Below are positions 24,555 through 34,017 of a stretch of 54,761 bases of DNA, in pieces. A program made the position numbers and the translations under genes. The notes below the pieces were generated by a model, which saw only the letters and a program-made list of their open reading frames with translations, had not been told where the DNA came from and searched no databases. The first letter of the stretch is position 1, and the number at the start of each line of letters is the position of its first letter. Source of the stretch: Paracoccaceae bacterium (GTDB lineage: Bacteria; Pseudomonadota; Alphaproteobacteria; Rhodobacterales; Rhodobacteraceae); contig REER01000084.1 in assembly GCA_007694945.1 (NCBI GenBank), forward strand, positions 1 to 54,761, written 5' to 3'.

Positions 24555-24665
24555 GATCACCCGACATGATCCGAGCATTCCTGCACGCAAGGCCGCGCCT
24601 TGTGGGTGACTGTGCGCCTACTTGTACACCCCTTTGCCGACGCGCTTTCCTGCAATCAGCGCTGC

Positions 24666-25913
24666 TCACCGCCCCTGACGCAACTGCTGCAACAGCGCCT
24701 GCGAGGGTTGGCCGGTGACAGTCTGCCCCCGCGCCTGCTGATAGGCGCGGATCGCACTCTCCGAATTGGGGCCGATGACGCCATCCACCCCTTGCGTGTC
24801 AAAGCCCGCGCGCGTGAGCCGCTCCTGCATCTCCTTGCGCTCGGCCAGGCGCAGCCCGAAGCGGTCAGGCTGGAATTCGCCGCGGATCGGGCCGCCCCCG
24901 CGCAGCCGGTCGGACAGATGGCCGATGCCGATGCCGTAGAATTCGGAATTGTTGTAGCGCAGGATCACGCCGAAATTGCGATAGACCAGAAAGGCCGGAC
25001 CGCGCGGTCCGTCCGGCAGGATCAGCGAGGCGGGGCCATGATCCGCAGGCGCGCGCCCGTTCATGTCGCGCAGGCCCAGCCCGGCCCAGGCGCTGGCCGC
25101 GCGTGTCGATCCGCGCCCGGCAAGACCCGTGTTGAATCCCTCGGGCAGGCGCACTTCCACGCCCCAGGGCTCGCCGCGCCGCCAGCCCATGCGCGAGAGG
25201 TAATTCGCGGCCGAAGCCAGCGCATCGCTCGGGTCATCGCCCCAGATGTCGCGCCGACCGTTGCCAGTGAAATCGACGGCATAGGCCTCGAACGTCGTGG
25301 GAATGAACTGCGTATGCCCCATCGCGCCCGCCCATGAGCCACGCAGATTCTCCGCGCTCGTGTCTCCGCGTTGCAGGATACGCAGCGCGGCCAGCAACTG
25401 GTTTTCGAAAAATGCACCGCGCCGACCGTCAAACGCCAGGGTTGCGGTGGCCGAGATGACGGGAATATCGCCACGCTCGGTGCCGTAGCGCGATTCGAGC
25501 CCCCAGACAGCCGTGATGACCTCTGCCTCGACCCCGTAACGGGCCTCGACGGCGCGGAGCGTCGTCGCGTGGCGCGACAGCGCCGTGCGCCCTGCGGCCA
25601 GACGTTCGTCTGAAACCGCGATCACCGTGATGTAATCTTCAAGCGTCCGGGTAAACTCGGTCTGGCGCCGATCACGTTCAATCACATCGGGCAGGAAACC
25701 AGCACCATTCAACGCCGGGTTCACCACTGATTCTGGCAGGCCCGCAGCCAGCGCCCTGCCCCGGAACTGCGATTTCCAGGCATCAAAAGCGGGGTTGGGC
25801 TCGGGGCGCATCGGCGCGGGGCGGGGCGCGCTCATTGGCACGCCTCCGCCCAGACAACCGGGAAGCGAAAAGGCCGCGAGGCCGAAAAGCACCAAACGAC
25901 GGGAGAAATCCAT
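24666..25913 (-). CDS. Lytic murein transglycosylase, MltB type, with peptidoglycan-binding domain
   Basis: The 415-residue protein has a Tat-like signal (SRRLVLFGLAAFSLPGC), whose ending LPGC could be a lipobox, so it is perhaps an outer-membrane lipoprotein. The SLT_2 domain runs from about 45 to 340: AVWGLESRYG has the catalytic glutamate, followed by SWAGAMGHTQFIPTTFEAYAVDF and GNGRRDIWGDDPSDALASAANYL. A C-terminal peptidoglycan-binding domain (DGVIGPNSESAIRAYQQARG) completes it. The ATG at 25913 has GAGGTGAG about 8 bases upstream and was preferred over a GTG at 25925. It is divergent from a close paralogue at 26081. Confidence 0.9.
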   Translation of the reverse strand: MDFSRRLVLFGLAAFSLPGCLGGGVPMSAPRPAPMRPEPNPAFDAWKSQFRGRALAAGLPESVVNPALNGAGFLPDVIERDRRQTEFTRTLEDYITVIAVSDERLAAGRTALSRHATTLRAVEARYGVEAEVITAVWGLESRYGTERGDIPVISATATLAFDGRRGAFFENQLLAALRILQRGDTSAENLRGSWAGAMGHTQFIPTTFEAYAVDFTGNGRRDIWGDDPSDALASAANYLSRMGWRRGEPWGVEVRLPEGFNTGLAGRGSTRAASAWAGLGLRDMNGRAPADHGPASLILPDGPRGPAFLVYRNFGVILRYNNSEFYGIGIGHLSDRLRGGGPIRGEFQPDRFGLRLAERKEMQERLTRAGFDTQGVDGVIGPNSESAIRAYQQARGQTVTGQPSQALLQQLRQGR

Positions 25914-26080
25914 GACACTGCTCACCTCTCTTGGGTGTTTTGCGACAGACTAGCCGATTGCTCCGCAAGTGTTAAGCGGCTGTTGCCCGGCGCGCGCGGG
26001 AAACTGCGCGCTACATGGCAGAATGCTTTGAACGCGCGCCAAGGCAGGATAGCATGAGAGCAGGTCATCGGGTGAATTGC

Positions 26081-27319
26081 ATGATCCGTCTTCTTGTCCT
26101 TATCGCGGCCTTGGCGCTGCCCGCCTGTGTCGCGGCCAATGTCGGCGTGTCGCCACGTCCCGAACCGCGCCCCGCGGCGTCTGAGACCGGGCGCACAGCG
26201 CCCGGCCCGGCTACATTTTCTGACTGGCTGGGCAGTTTCGAGACTCGCGCCCGTGCGGCGGGCATCAGCGCGGCCACGCTGGAACGTGCCCGCCCTCATT
26301 TGCGCTACCGTTCCGAGACCATCTCCCTCGACAACCGCCAGAGCGAATTCGGCGCGCGCATCTGGGACTATCTCGACAGTGCCGTCACCTCGGCGCGCAT
26401 ATCGCAGGGGCAGAGCGCAATGCGCCAGCATGCGGGCACACTGTCGCGGATCGAGTCGCGCTATGGTGTGCCGCCCGAAGTGGTGGTCGCGATCTGGGGC
26501 ATAGAATCCTCCTATGGTGCCAATCGCGGGCGCACGCCCACGCTCGCGACACTCGCGACCTTGGCCAAGGACGGGCGGCGGGGCGCGTTTTTCGAGGCCG
26601 AGTTGATCGCGGCGCTGGAGATCGTGCAAGCCGGCGATATCAGCCCGCAGGCGATGATCGGCTCCTGGGCCGGGGCATTCGGGCATACCCAGTTCATGCC
26701 CACGAGCTTTCTGCGCTATGCGGTAGATTTCACCGGCAATGGGCGGCGCGATCTCTGGGGGGATGACCCGAGCGATGCGCTGGCCTCGGCAGCGAATTAC
26801 CTTTCCCAGCGGGGCTGGCAGCGCGGGCAACGCTGGGCGGTGGAGTTGCGCCTGCCCGAGGGGTTCGATCTTGGGCTGACGGGCCAACGTCAGAGCGCAG
26901 ATGCCTGGGCGCGGGCCGGGGTTACGCCCGCCGAAGGCGGGCGCTTGCCCCAAGGTGCCGCACGGCTGATCCTGCCCGGTGGCGCAAATGGCCCGGCCTT
27001 TCTGGCCTATGACAATTACGATGTGCTGAAGGAATACAATATTTCCGACGCTTATGTGCTGGCGCTCGGCCATCTCTCGGACCGTTTGCGCGGCGGGGCG
27101 GGCTTGCGCGGTCAATGGCCGCGCGGCGACCGCGCGCTGACGCTGGCCGAGCGGAAAGAACTGCAGCGGCGGCTGAATGCGATGGGCCATGACACGGCGG
27201 GGATCGACGGGCGGCTGGGTCCGGCCTCGGTCGCGGCGGTGCAGGCCTGGCAGCGCGCCAATGGCCTGCCGCCCGATGGCTATATCAATGCAGCGCTACT
27301 CGCGCGGCTGCGCGAGTAG
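26081..27319 (+). CDS. Lytic murein transglycosylase, MltB type, with peptidoglycan-binding domain (paralogue)
   Basis: The 412-residue protein is built like its divergent neighbour: lipoprotein signal (MIRLLVLIAALALPAC), SLT_2 domain with AIWGIESSYG, SWAGAFGHTQFMPTSFLRYAVDF and GNGRRDLWGDDPSDALASAANYL, and a C-terminal peptidoglycan-binding domain (DGRLGPASVAAVQAWQRANGLPPDG). The frame is open to 26015, but the ATG at 26081 starts the signal peptide. It lacks a strong ribosome binding site. The two genes share blocks over their full length and so arose by duplication and inversion, or by an old divergence. Its last 24 bases overlap the convergent small gene. Confidence 0.9.
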   Translation: MIRLLVLIAALALPACVAANVGVSPRPEPRPAASETGRTAPGPATFSDWLGSFETRARAAGISAATLERARPHLRYRSETISLDNRQSEFGARIWDYLDSAVTSARISQGQSAMRQHAGTLSRIESRYGVPPEVVVAIWGIESSYGANRGRTPTLATLATLAKDGRRGAFFEAELIAALEIVQAGDISPQAMIGSWAGAFGHTQFMPTSFLRYAVDFTGNGRRDLWGDDPSDALASAANYLSQRGWQRGQRWAVELRLPEGFDLGLTGQRQSADAWARAGVTPAEGGRLPQGAARLILPGGANGPAFLAYDNYDVLKEYNISDAYVLALGHLSDRLRGGAGLRGQWPRGDRALTLAERKELQRRLNAMGHDTAGIDGRLGPASVAAVQAWQRANGLPPDGYINAALLARLRE

Positions 27320-27580
27320 CGCTGCCGGGTGCGACGGTCCCCAGACCAGTGCCGCATCGCGCGCGACCAGCCGTGCCTCGGCACGGTCGAGCGCGGCGCG
27401 GGCCGCGTGGGTATCACCGCGCGCCGTGCGCAGGGAGCGCTGCCAGAGCCGGAGCGCGGATTGCGCGCTCCACGGCAGCGCCGCTGTTGCCAGCCATTGG
27501 CGCAAATCTGCAGGCAGGCGGTCATATTGCGACATGGAGGCGCGTCTGCAGCGCAGGCGCGTCACTGTATTGCGGGCCAT
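27296..27580 (-). CDS. Small basic protein, DUF6525-like
   Basis: This 94-residue product is rich in Arg, Ala and Trp: YDRLPADLRQWLATAALPWSAQSALRLWQRSLR, then ARAALDRAEARLVARDAALVWG. I recall this pattern from a small Rhodobacterales family listed as DUF6525, without a known function. No signal peptide or membrane segment is visible, so it is probably cytoplasmic. Its stop lies inside the last 24 bases of the convergent MltB gene. The ATG at 27580 gives the start MARNTVTRLRCRRASM; a second ATG fifteen codons in (MSQYDRLP) is also possible. Confidence 0.6.
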   Translation of the reverse strand: MARNTVTRLRCRRASMSQYDRLPADLRQWLATAALPWSAQSALRLWQRSLRTARGDTHAARAALDRAEARLVARDAALVWGPSHPAALLAQPRE

Positions 27581-27706
27581 GAGTCAGTCATTGCGTATCG
27601 GGACCAGTGCTGTGCGCGCGCCTGACCGACGCGCGCTTCCGCATCGATCGAATTTGAGTATTTTTGGCAAGATGAAGCCATGAGAAGTGCCCTGCCGATG
27701 CGGCGC

Positions 27707-28924
27707 TCATGCGGCTTTGCGCACACCCCATTTAGGGAAAGGGTCGTCCAGATCGGCCCAAGCCTCGGGGATGAAGCTCTCGGTCGCGATGAGGCAGGCA
27801 TCGAGCTGGGCGGTGATGGCGGCCTGATCCATGCCTGCCCCGATGAAAACCAGTTCCTGCCGCCGGTCGGCCCAGGGCTCGACCCAGTTTTCGCGCATCT
27901 TGGCGATGGCCTCGGGGTGGTCGGGCCAGCGCTCATGCGGGACCGCTGCCCACCAGCCACCCAGCGGCTGCACGCTGGAGATGGCACCGGCGAGGGAGAA
28001 TTCGGCTACCCAATTGGGGCGCGTGGCGATCCAGAAATGGCCCTTGGCGCGGATCACACCGGGTAAATGGCCATTGAGAACAGCGTGGAGTTTCGCCGGG
28101 TGAAATGGGCGGCGGGCGCGATAGACGAAGCTGGTGACGCCATATTCCTCGGTCTCGGGGACATGGTCGGCAAAGCCGTAAAGCTCCTTGGCCCAGAGCG
28201 GATGCTCGTGCGCGGTCTCGAAATCGAACCGCCCGGTGTCGAAGATATTGTCCCCGTCCACCTGCGAGAAGTCGCACTCGATCAGTTCGGCATCGGGGTT
28301 GAGCGCCTTGATGATCTTGCGCGCGGCATCCGCACGCTCGGGGCCTGCATCCGAGACCTTGTTCAACAGGATCACGTCGGCGAATTCGATCTGGTCGGTC
28401 AGCAGATTGACCAGCGTACGTTCGTCCTCCTCGCCGAGGGTCTCGCCGCGGTCGGACAGGAAATCATGGCTGGAGAAATCCTTGAGCAGATTGACCGCAT
28501 CGACCACTGTCACCATCGTGTCGAGGCGTGCGACATCCATCAGGCTTTCGCCTGCCTCGTCGCGGAATTCAAAGGTCGCGGCCACCGGCAGCGGCTCTGA
28601 AATGCCGGTTGATTCGATCAGCAGATAGTCGAACCGCCCCTCGGCGGCGAGGCGGCGCACTTCGGCCAGAAGGTCATCGCGCAGAGTACAGCAGATGCAG
28701 CCATTCGACATCTCGACAAGCTTTTCCTCGCCACGCTTCAGGTCCACCCCGGCCTCGACGAGGTCGGCGTCGATATTCACCTCGGACATGTCATTCACGA
28801 TCACGGCCACGCGCCGCCCTTCGCGATTGTTCAGCACATGGTTGAGGAGCGTGGTCTTGCCTGCACCAAGAAAGCCCGAGAGCACTGTGACGGGCAGGCG
28901 ATTGTCGGCATTGGGCTGGGGCAT
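27707..28924 (-). CDS. Zinc-responsive COG0523 GTPase (ZigA/CobW family metallochaperone)
   Basis: COG0523 GTPases deliver metals to target proteins. The 405-residue protein has P-loop [14 protein letters not shown], the metal-binding motif [20 protein letters not shown], the guanine-specificity NKVSD, and a CobW C-terminal domain ([29 protein letters not shown]). Among COG0523 groups, the Zur-controlled ones (ZigA/YciC-like) act when zinc is scarce, and the operator directly upstream points to that group. The ATG at 28924 has AAGGTG 6 bases upstream; a GTG three codons earlier would overlap that site. It lies downstream of the mechanosensitive channel on the same strand but has its own promoter region. 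Confidence 0.92.
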   Translation of the reverse strand: MPQPNADNRLPVTVLSGFLGAGKTTLLNHVLNNREGRRVAVIVNDMSEVNIDADLVEAGVDLKRGEEKLVEMSNGCICCTLRDDLLAEVRRLAAEGRFDYLLIESTGISEPLPVAATFEFRDEAGESLMDVARLDTMVTVVDAVNLLKDFSSHDFLSDRGETLGEEDERTLVNLLTDQIEFADVILLNKVSDAGPERADAARKIIKALNPDAELIECDFSQVDGDNIFDTGRFDFETAHEHPLWAKELYGFADHVPETEEYGVTSFVYRARRPFHPAKLHAVLNGHLPGVIRAKGHFWIATRPNWVAEFSLAGAISSVQPLGGWWAAVPHERWPDHPEAIAKMRENWVEPWADRRQELVFIGAGMDQAAITAQLDACLIATESFIPEAWADLDDPFPKWGVRKAA

Positions 28925-28938
28925 GTCTGACACCTTAA

Positions 28939-28953
28939 CGTTATATTATAACG
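28939..28953 (-). promoter_or_regulatory. Zur box (zinc-uptake-regulator operator)
   Basis: The 15 bases CGTTATATTATAACG form a perfect palindrome around a central T. They match the core of the Zur consensus TGTTATAnTATAACA. The site lies 15 bases upstream of the chosen start codon, where bound Zur-zinc would block transcription. Repression when zinc is ample fits a zinc-scarcity metallochaperone. Confidence 0.85.
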
Positions 28954-28992
28954 CAAGGTATAGGTCAGACCGGTACAAGCTTCAAGGGCGTC

Positions 28993-31455
28993 TCAGCGCC
29001 CATCGCCATCATCGCTCAGAGCTTCCATCACGTCGCGCATGTCATCGCGGCGCAGGTCTTCCTCCGGGTTACGCTGCTCGAATGTCTCGGGCGGGGGCGC
29101 CGCCGGGGGCGGATCACCGCGCAGCACCTCGGGGTTGCGCAGCCAGATATCACGCTGTGCGAATGGGATCTCGATCCCCTCTTCACGGAAACGTTCGGCA
29201 ATCTGGTGGCGGATCTCGGTGCGCACCGAGAGGCCGAAGGCCACATCGCTCAGCACCATACGCAGCTCGAATTCCAACGCATCGGCACCGAAGTCGTTGA
29301 AGATAACAGTCGGCGGTGGGTCGATCAGCGCAAGTGGTTGCGCATCACCGATCTCTTTGAGAATACGCTCGACCTTGCGCGTGTCCGAACCGTAAGCCAC
29401 GCCCACCGGCACCGCGATCCGGCCGAGCGAGCTGTAGCGCGTCCAGTTCGTGACAGTGCCCGAGATCAGATCGGCATTGGGCACGATCACATCGGTGCGG
29501 TCGAAAGTCTCGATCCGGGTCGAGCGCACCGAGATGGTCTTGACGATGCCCATCGTGTCGCCGACCTCGATCCAGTCGCCCTCGGCCACCGGGCGTTCGA
29601 TCAACAGAATCACGCCCGAGATGAAGTTCGACACGATATTCTGCAACCCGAAGCCGATACCGACCGAGAGCGCACCGGCGACGATGGCCAGACCGGAGAG
29701 ATCGATCCCGGCGGTCGAAATCGCGATCAACGCCGCCACGAAAATACCGACATATCCGGTGCCCGAGATGATCGCTTTCTGCCCGCCCTTGTCGATCTTG
29801 GTCTTGGGCAGGACCGAGCTTTCAAGCGCCCCCTGCAGGATGCGCGTTGCCATGTAGCCGATCGCAAAGACAATCAGGAAGCTGAGGATGTGCGTGGGCG
29901 AAATACGGGTATCACCCAACCGGAACCCTTCCTGCAGCATCTGCCAGAATTCCAGCAACTCGGTCGGGCGCACGCCCCAGATCAGCGCAAAGACCGGCAG
30001 CGACATAATGACCAGCGCGAAATTGATCAGCGACGGGATCAGCGCCGTGTCACCTTCGTCATCCTCGGCCTTTGTGATGACACTGTAGATATCTTCGTCG
30101 AGCTGCATCAGGAACAGCAGCGCCACGATCAACCCCAACGAGATGATTGTCGGGAACAACAGCGCCTGCGCGGCCTGCACATAGCCGACACCCGCAAAGA
30201 CCGGCGCGCCGATGCCCACTGCCATCACGAGCTTGCCCAGAATCGGCACCATCTGGTCGAAGAAGGTCCGCTCGCGTATCGCTGCGCTCTCATGCCAGTT
30301 GTGCTGGTTCAGGATCATCCCGATCCGGAACAGCACAAGGCCGCAGAACGCCATGACCGGAAAGGCAATCACTGCATTGGCCGTATCGGTCTGGTTCTCG
30401 GGCGGCAGGTAGGCGAGCAGCACGGCATTTATCGCCAGTGCCAAACCGATCATGTTCGCCCAGAAGCGCCCCTCACGGCGGCGGGCAGCGGGCAACAGCA
30501 GCGCAGCCGAGCGGGATTCGGATATGGGGAATATCTGCCGCCCGGCCCAACGCGCCGTGAAATAGGCCACGCCCGCCGAAATCAACCCGCGCGCCAGTTC
30601 CGTACCGATATCGCCAAAAAGCGAGGTCAGTCCCAACGCGACGGTGAGCGCAATAACGGCAGTGACCGGCACGATAATCTGCGTCAGCGAGACCAGCCGA
30701 CCCAGCGCCCGTTTGCTGCGCCGCGAGCCCGTCTCGTCCAGAAGCTGCCCAACCAGTCGTTCGATCCATCTGCGTCCGCGCAACAGCACGAAGCCCGAGA
30801 GCAGCACGAGCAGAATCACGACCGGCAGATTCGAGCGGAATTCGCGCATCCGCGCCGGGTCTTCGAGCGCGCCGACAATTTGTGTGCCAAATGCAAAACT
30901 CGTGCCCCAGATCGCATCCGCCGCGGCAACCCAGTTGACCGGGTTTATGGGCGAGGGCCAGAGCGTCAGCAGCGCCTCGGCATCGCGTTCGCGCATCGTC
31001 GTGTCGATCTGACGAATCAGCCCGTCCGCGCGGCGAAAGGCTTCCTGCGCGGCAATTCCGGGGGCCTGCAGGTTGGTGAGTTGTTCGTTCAGCTCGGCGC
31101 GGCGTTCGGCAATCTCGGGGGCCTCGGTCGCGCCTTCTTCCGGGGGCGGTCCAAGCGCCGAGATCTGTTCGCGTAGGTTGGCGATTCTCGTCGCATTGGC
31201 GTCCTGCGCCGCCAGAAAGCGCGCGCGGAAAGTCACAAGCTGGGCGCGCAGATTGTTCAGGATCTCGTTGCTGACGCCGGGCCGGTCCAGCATATCCTCT
31301 ACAGTCTGCGCGAACAGCCGCCACTCTTCCAGATCGAGCGCGGCGGAACTGCTGGTGGTCTCGGGTGTCTGGTTCGACGTCTGCGCCTGCGCGGGCAGGC
31401 CGGCATGCAACAGGGTGCAGATCAGAACAATGAGCAGGTTGCGAACAAGACTCAT
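28993..31455 (-). CDS. MscS-family mechanosensitive channel with DUF3772 domain
   Basis: This large inner-membrane channel probably releases solutes on osmotic downshift. Of its 820 residues, the first 24 are a signal peptide (cut after AQA). Residues about 30-175 are a coiled-coil-rich DUF3772-type periplasmic domain (EEWRLFAQTVEDMLDRPGVSNEILNNLRAQL). About eleven membrane segments follow. The last is the MscS pore helix, AGALSVGIGFGLQNIVSNFISGVILLIERP, followed by the beta domain GDWIEVGDTMGIVKTISVRSTRIET and a C-terminal cage domain. The proline- and acid-rich tail has PPPAAPPPE. It follows cysK by 9 bases, suggesting co-transcription. Confidence 0.92.
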   Translation of the reverse strand: MSLVRNLLIVLICTLLHAGLPAQAQTSNQTPETTSSSAALDLEEWRLFAQTVEDMLDRPGVSNEILNNLRAQLVTFRARFLAAQDANATRIANLREQISALGPPPEEGATEAPEIAERRAELNEQLTNLQAPGIAAQEAFRRADGLIRQIDTTMRERDAEALLTLWPSPINPVNWVAAADAIWGTSFAFGTQIVGALEDPARMREFRSNLPVVILLVLLSGFVLLRGRRWIERLVGQLLDETGSRRSKRALGRLVSLTQIIVPVTAVIALTVALGLTSLFGDIGTELARGLISAGVAYFTARWAGRQIFPISESRSAALLLPAARRREGRFWANMIGLALAINAVLLAYLPPENQTDTANAVIAFPVMAFCGLVLFRIGMILNQHNWHESAAIRERTFFDQMVPILGKLVMAVGIGAPVFAGVGYVQAAQALLFPTIISLGLIVALLFLMQLDEDIYSVITKAEDDEGDTALIPSLINFALVIMSLPVFALIWGVRPTELLEFWQMLQEGFRLGDTRISPTHILSFLIVFAIGYMATRILQGALESSVLPKTKIDKGGQKAIISGTGYVGIFVAALIAISTAGIDLSGLAIVAGALSVGIGFGLQNIVSNFISGVILLIERPVAEGDWIEVGDTMGIVKTISVRSTRIETFDRTDVIVPNADLISGTVTNWTRYSSLGRIAVPVGVAYGSDTRKVERILKEIGDAQPLALIDPPPTVIFNDFGADALEFELRMVLSDVAFGLSVRTEIRHQIAERFREEGIEIPFAQRDIWLRNPEVLRGDPPPAAPPPETFEQRNPEEDLRRDDMRDVMEALSDDGDGR

Positions 31456-31464
31456 CGGAACTGC

Positions 31465-32499
31465 CTAAGCATCTTCGAAGACGTTCGGAAGATCGCGTGC
31501 GGAACGATCCATCCAGTGGGGCACCGGCAAGTCCTTCGAGCGCAGAAACTCGGGGTTGAAAAGCTTGGATTGATAACGCGTGCCATAGTCACACAGGATC
31601 GTGACGATGGTATGCCCCGGCCCCATCTCGCGCGCCATGCGGATCGCACCGGCGATATTGACGCCGGATGATCCACCAAGGCAAAGCCCCTCTTCCGCCA
31701 GCAGATCGAACACGATTGGCAGCGCCTCGGCATCGGGGATCTGGGCGCAGAAATCGGGGGTGAACCCTTCGAGATTGGCGGTAATGCGCCCTTGCCCGAT
31801 CCCTTCGGTGATCGAGTCGCCCTCGGATTTGAATTCGCCCGTGGTATAGAAACTGTAGAGCGCTGCGCCCATCGGGTCGGCCAGACCAATCTTTACGCCC
31901 TTCGGCTGCAAAGCCTGCGCCACCCCCGCGACCGTGCCGCCCGAACCCACTGCGCAGATGAAGCCATCCACCTGGCCGCCGGTCTGCGCCCAGATCTCGG
32001 GGCCGGTGGTCTCGACATGCGCCTGACGGTTGGCGACATTGTCGAACTGGTTGGCCCAGATCGCGCCATGGGGCTCGGTCTTGGCCAAGGCTTCGGCCAG
32101 CCGCCCGGAATAGCGGACATAGTTATTCGGGTTGCGGTAAGGCGCGGCGGGCACCTCGACCAGCTCGGCCCCGGCAAGCCGCAGCATGTCCTTCTTTTCC
32201 TGGCTCTGCGTCTTGGGGATGACGATCACGGTGCGAAAGCCCAACGACGCCCCGACCAGCGCCAGCCCGATGCCCGTGTTGCCCGCGGTGCCTTCGACAA
32301 TCGTGCCGCCCGGTTCCAGCGCACCGCGCGCGACGGCATCGCGTATGATATAGAGCGCTGCACGATCCTTGACCGACTGGCCGGGATTCAGGAACTCGGC
32401 CTTGCCTAGTATCTCGCAGCCGGTGGCCTTGCTGGGCTTGGCCAGGCGGATCAGGGGTGTGTTGCCGATTGCATCAGCGAGTGCGGCATGAATCGTCAT
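31465..32499 (-). CDS. cysK: Cysteine synthase A
   Basis: CysK makes cysteine from O-acetylserine and sulfide with PLP. The 344-residue enzyme has IGNTPLIRL, the PLP lysine in NPGQSVKDRAA, the substrate loop EGTAGNTGIGLA (TAGNTG where many have TSGNTG), and GSGGTVAGVAQ and GGSSGVN. It ends beyond the usual length with WMDRSARDLPNVFEDA. The frame is open to 32562, but the ATG at 32499 (MTIHAALADAIGNTP) is the family start. In Rhodobacter sphaeroides, cysK lies in the trgAB tellurite locus; here it is about 13 kb from trgAB, on the same strand. Confidence 0.94.
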   Translation of the reverse strand: MTIHAALADAIGNTPLIRLAKPSKATGCEILGKAEFLNPGQSVKDRAALYIIRDAVARGALEPGGTIVEGTAGNTGIGLALVGASLGFRTVIVIPKTQSQEKKDMLRLAGAELVEVPAAPYRNPNNYVRYSGRLAEALAKTEPHGAIWANQFDNVANRQAHVETTGPEIWAQTGGQVDGFICAVGSGGTVAGVAQALQPKGVKIGLADPMGAALYSFYTTGEFKSEGDSITEGIGQGRITANLEGFTPDFCAQIPDAEALPIVFDLLAEEGLCLGGSSGVNIAGAIRMAREMGPGHTIVTILCDYGTRYQSKLFNPEFLRSKDLPVPHWMDRSARDLPNVFEDA

Positions 32500-32598
32500 G
32501 TCAGGCTCCAGTGCTTGCAGAGGCAAACTGCGTGAGCATCGGCAAAAACACAAGCCGATCACACGCGGCTGTGACTCTCAGACCTGCGCGAGGGTGTC

Positions 32599-33039
32599 TC
32601 AAAGGGTTCCGTAGCGCTTGGCCGTCCGGGCGTAGAGCCATATTCCGATGACAAAGGCCGCCTGTGCGCCCACAAAGAAGACGGGGTCGACACTGCCGAT
32701 CGCACCCAGCCCCGAGAAGAAGGCCATGCCGGAGAGGATCAGCGCCACCAGCGCCGTGATCACCGCAAGTGACAGGATCAGCACAGAGGCCTTGTCCCCC
32801 AGCAGCAGCAGGAAGGCACCCAACAGGCCGAGCCAGATCGTGGCGGTCAACGCGACTGAGAGCCAGACCGGCAGACCGGCGTAGAATGCCTCGAGGCCCA
32901 GCGGATCAGGCAGCGGGACCATTTCGCCAAGGGGGGCATATCGGGCCAGAACATATTCAATCGCATGCAGGGCAAACCACAAGGTGCCCACGACCCCGAA
33001 CAAGGTCACGAAAAAGCTGCGGCTCTTGGTAGTGGCCAT
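32599..33039 (-). CDS. Small integral membrane protein of unknown function
   Basis: I do not recognise this family. The 146-residue product has about four membrane segments, at about 10-28, 54-74, 76-98 and 100-135, and a short basic C-terminus (ARTAKRYGTL). The frame is open to 33135, but AAGGGAG followed by TCGTTC and ATG fixes the start at 33039. It follows a DUF2189 gene by 99 bases on the same strand and could form a unit with the two DUF2189 proteins. Confidence 0.72.
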   Translation of the reverse strand: MATTKSRSFFVTLFGVVGTLWFALHAIEYVLARYAPLGEMVPLPDPLGLEAFYAGLPVWLSVALTATIWLGLLGAFLLLLGDKASVLILSLAVITALVALILSGMAFFSGLGAIGSVDPVFFVGAQAAFVIGIWLYARTAKRYGTL

Positions 33040-33138
33040 GAACGACTCCCTTGCTTTGGCATCAGATTGCCCTGCCCCGCCACGACTGTCCAGCCCCGAG
33101 CGCGCAGGCGGGCGGTCTGCAGGGCAAAGGGTCAATAA

Positions 33139-33924
33139 TCAGGGCAAAATGCGGCGATACATGTGCCATGTCGCATGGCCCAGAGCAGGCAGCACGATGA
33201 ACAGCCCGAGGAAGAAGGGCAGCATGCCGAGGCCCAGCAGCAACGCAATCACCATGGCCCAAACGGCCATCACGCGGAAATTCTGCATGACCGCATTGAA
33301 GGAGGTGATCATCGCGGTGATGAAATCGACTTCGCGGTCAAGGAGCAGCGGCAGCGAAATCACGGTCAGGGCGAACATGACCGCCGCCATCACTCCGCCA
33401 ATCGTCCCGCCTACTGCAAGCATCATCAGCCCCGGTTGTGACAGCAGCATCTCACTGGTCGAGGATGTGATCGGCTGCAGCCCGAAGAACAGGGCAAAGA
33501 TGGTATGTGCGACAAAGACCCAGAACATGAAGGCCAGCATGATCACCATCGCCATCGAGGGCACCTGCCGATCCTTCTGCGCGAAGACGCAGCCCGCGAC
33601 CGCGCCCCATTTCAGTGGCAGCCCCTGCTCGAGGCGGCGCGAAACCTCGTAGAGCCCGGTCGCAGCGAAAGGAGCCAGCAGCGGGAAACCCACGGCAATC
33701 GGGATGAACCACCAACTTTGCCCCGAAGCCAGAAACACCGCATAAAGCACCAACCCGCCCAGCACATAGACCAACGAGAAGGCGATGCCGAAGATCGGCG
33801 CGCGGCGAAAATCGGACAGGCCGAGTTTCAGGATTTCGGAAAGATCACCCAGGCTGATCGTTTCAGGCTCTGGAATAACCGATGGCGGCAGATGCCCCGG
33901 CGGCGTTTTGGCGTTGTCTGACAT
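33139..33924 (-). CDS. DUF2189 membrane protein (copy 1)
   Basis: The 261-residue protein has about six membrane segments. Near the N-terminus is a short hydrophilic region (LGDLSEILKLGLSDFRRAPIFGIAFS). The conserved core is VISLPLLLDREVDFITAMITS, and the end GHATWHMYRRILP is shared with its neighbour. These match DUF2189, a bacterial family sometimes linked to cytochrome c oxidase subunit I-like annotations but of unknown role. The ATG at 33924 was chosen over an upstream in-frame start because it begins MSDNAKTPPG. It is a tandem paralogue of the gene at 34018. Confidence 0.85.
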   Translation of the reverse strand: MSDNAKTPPGHLPPSVIPEPETISLGDLSEILKLGLSDFRRAPIFGIAFSLVYVLGGLVLYAVFLASGQSWWFIPIAVGFPLLAPFAATGLYEVSRRLEQGLPLKWGAVAGCVFAQKDRQVPSMAMVIMLAFMFWVFVAHTIFALFFGLQPITSSTSEMLLSQPGLMMLAVGGTIGGVMAAVMFALTVISLPLLLDREVDFITAMITSFNAVMQNFRVMAVWAMVIALLLGLGMLPFFLGLFIVLPALGHATWHMYRRILP

Positions 33925-34017
33925 GCGTTGTCCCCCTCGCCGCGTAGATAACGGCACGCAGACAAATGAGGCAAGCAGATAGTGAGGCGGGCGGGCGCTT
34001 CGCGCGCGCCCGATCCG

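Noticed and set aside
29206-31176. 656-codon open frame opposite the MscS gene
   Set aside because: Gln/Asp/Arg/His-rich mirror frame; the opposite strand has a full MscS domain order.
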